In this document: positions 6,404-6,917 of the stretch, piece after piece
Numbering within the stretch: position 1 is the stretch's first letter
Layout of the letters: the number at the start of each line of letters is the position of its first letter
Translations under genes and position numbers: made by a program
NCBI GenBank assembly: GCA_007116995.1
Contig: SKHL01000238.1
Location: 1 to 6,917, forward strand
Direction of reading: 5' to 3'
DNA: 6,917 nt
From: Limnochordia bacterium
GTDB taxonomy: Bacteria; Bacillota; Limnochordia; Darwinibacteriales; DTU012
Notes under the pieces: generated by a model
The model's database searches: none
Told to the model about the DNA's origin: nothing
Seen by the model: the letters and a program-made list of their open reading frames with translations, nothing else

Positions 6404-6805
6404 TTACCTCCTTACTGCATTTCTTGGCAATAGACTTGGAATCCATACTAAATGGGATAGACAATGACAGTCCGATGAGCCAAATCCTCTCACTGGGTAA
6501 CATGCACTGGGTATCTTTATTAACTCTTTTGCTAATAGGCATTCTCCTGCTTTATCCAAGTGAATAACTACTGCTCCTAAGTAGCTACATACCCTACGAA
6601 GATAGTCTATATGCCAGCGCAAGGGTTTTTCCTTTTTCTGATGGCGCAAAATACGCGCCTCTAAATTGCTCTGTGCACTACCACAATACCCATATACACC
6701 TGGCCTAAACTGATATTCACCCAACTTTCCGATAGTGATCCACTGCTCCGTTGGTAAATACAACCATACCACATATACCCCCTTAACAGCCATAATCTTA
6801 TCCAT
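6404..6805 (-). CDS. DUF123 / Uri-superfamily GIY-YIG-like nuclease-fold protein
   Basis: This 133-residue protein fits the DUF123 family (COG1833, Uri superfamily), related to GIY-YIG endonucleases. Visible motifs in order are GVYVVWL (9-15, GIY-like strand), GKLGEYQFRPG (26-36), YGYCGSA (38-44, YIG-like), LEARILRHQ (48-56, Arg51 in the expected catalytic position), RWHIDYL (63-69), ECLLAKEL (88-95, Glu88 a likely metal ligand) and the closing GFGSSDCHCLSHL (107-119). It is a single-domain protein of normal length; biological substrate unknown, DNA or RNA cleavage only inferred. ATG at 6805 overlaps the upstream stop by 8 bases but lacks a ribosome site. ATG at 6793 (Met5), with a weak GGA 7 bases upstream, is an equally good or better start. 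Its stop lies 3 bases before the DUF1893 start, within that gene's ribosome site. Confidence 0.88.
   Translation of the reverse strand: MDKIMAVKGVYVVWLYLPTEQWITIGKLGEYQFRPGVYGYCGSAQSNLEARILRHQKKEKPLRWHIDYLRRVCSYLGAVVIHLDKAGECLLAKELIKIPSACYPVRGFGSSDCHCLSHLVWIPSLLPRNAVRR
6406..6413 (-). promoter_or_regulatory. Ribosome binding site of the DUF1893 gene, overlapping the upstream stop
   Basis: AAGGAGGT lies 5 bases before ATG at 6400-6398. Its last base is the first base of the TAA that ends the nuclease-like gene, so ribosomes ending there sit directly on the next initiation site. Confidence 0.85.
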
Positions 6806-6917
6806 TAATATGGGCTGCAGGTTGCGATTTTAAAAGAAACAAAACATCCCACAATCTCTCTAAATGGTGGAGGCTGAATTGAACAACTGGACCTACCCCG
6901 ACTGCAATTAGTGTACC
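6798..6917 (-). CDS. C-terminal end of a probable YczE-like membrane protein (partial)
   Basis: The minus strand is open from the window edge to TAA at 6800-6798, giving 39 residues that begin GTLIAVGVGPVVQFSLHHLE and end SQPAAHING. The GT-(I/L)-xxx-GVGP-(V/L)-(V/I)-QF pattern resembles the last membrane segment of YczE/YitT-like integral membrane proteins (GTxxxxxxxGPLIxFF type), followed by a cytoplasmic tail. The resemblance is from memory and rests on a short stretch. The frame's end overlaps or nearly touches the next gene (8-base overlap with the ATG at 6805, or a 4-base gap to the ATG at 6793), the usual spacing of an operon. The gene continues beyond the window, so its start and promoter are not seen. 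Confidence 0.55.
   Translation of the reverse strand, partial: GTLIAVGVGPVVQFSLHHLERLWDVLFLLKSQPAAHING

Noticed and set aside
6379..6567. Plus-strand 62-codon open frame with a hydrophobic stretch (LLTLLLIGILLLYP)
   Set aside because: It is wholly antisense to the DUF123 and DUF1893 genes, which have clear family motifs and ribosome sites; it has no ribosome site of its own.

Overview
This 6.9-kb window looks like ordinary chromosome from a moderately low-GC Gram-positive bacterium, most likely of the Clostridia/Peptococcaceae type. The evidence is strong AAGGAGG-type ribosome binding sites, use of GTG and TTG starts, very tight gene packing, and a Firmicute-like sigma-A promoter. The taxonomic call is an inference from style and not from a marker gene.

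Left end (1-170): the last 40 codons of an unrecognised plus-strand gene run up to a stop at 122-124. They converge on a perfect 14-bp hairpin (128-160) that probably ends both this gene and the minus-strand operon.

Main operon (minus strand, read from 5601 down to 171): tldD (GTG start), then pmbA/tldE 2 bases later, then after 50 bases an RssA-type patatin-like hydrolase, then typA/bipA, whose TTG start abuts the hydrolase stop codon. TldD and PmbA together form the TldD/E metalloprotease; only TldD carries the metal site, as expected. TypA is a ribosome-associated GTPase of stress and ribosome assembly. The shared theme is at most general protein and membrane housekeeping or stress.

Divergent intergenic region (5602-5764): it carries a good extended -10 promoter facing right, which drives a small 62-codon gene of unknown function (5765-5953). 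A weaker possible promoter faces tldD.

Right-hand operon (minus strand, from beyond 6917 down to 5966): the C-terminal end of a probable YczE-like membrane protein, a DUF123 (Uri-superfamily, GIY-YIG-like) nuclease-fold protein, and a DUF1893 protein, all overlapping or separated by a few bases. The nuclease-like and deaminase-fold-like pair is the least characterised part of the window.

I found no mobile element, CRISPR array, tRNA or rRNA, and no convincing evidence of a wholly new system. The most worthwhile leads are the Uri/DUF1893 pair and the promoter-equipped 62-aa orphan beside tldD.
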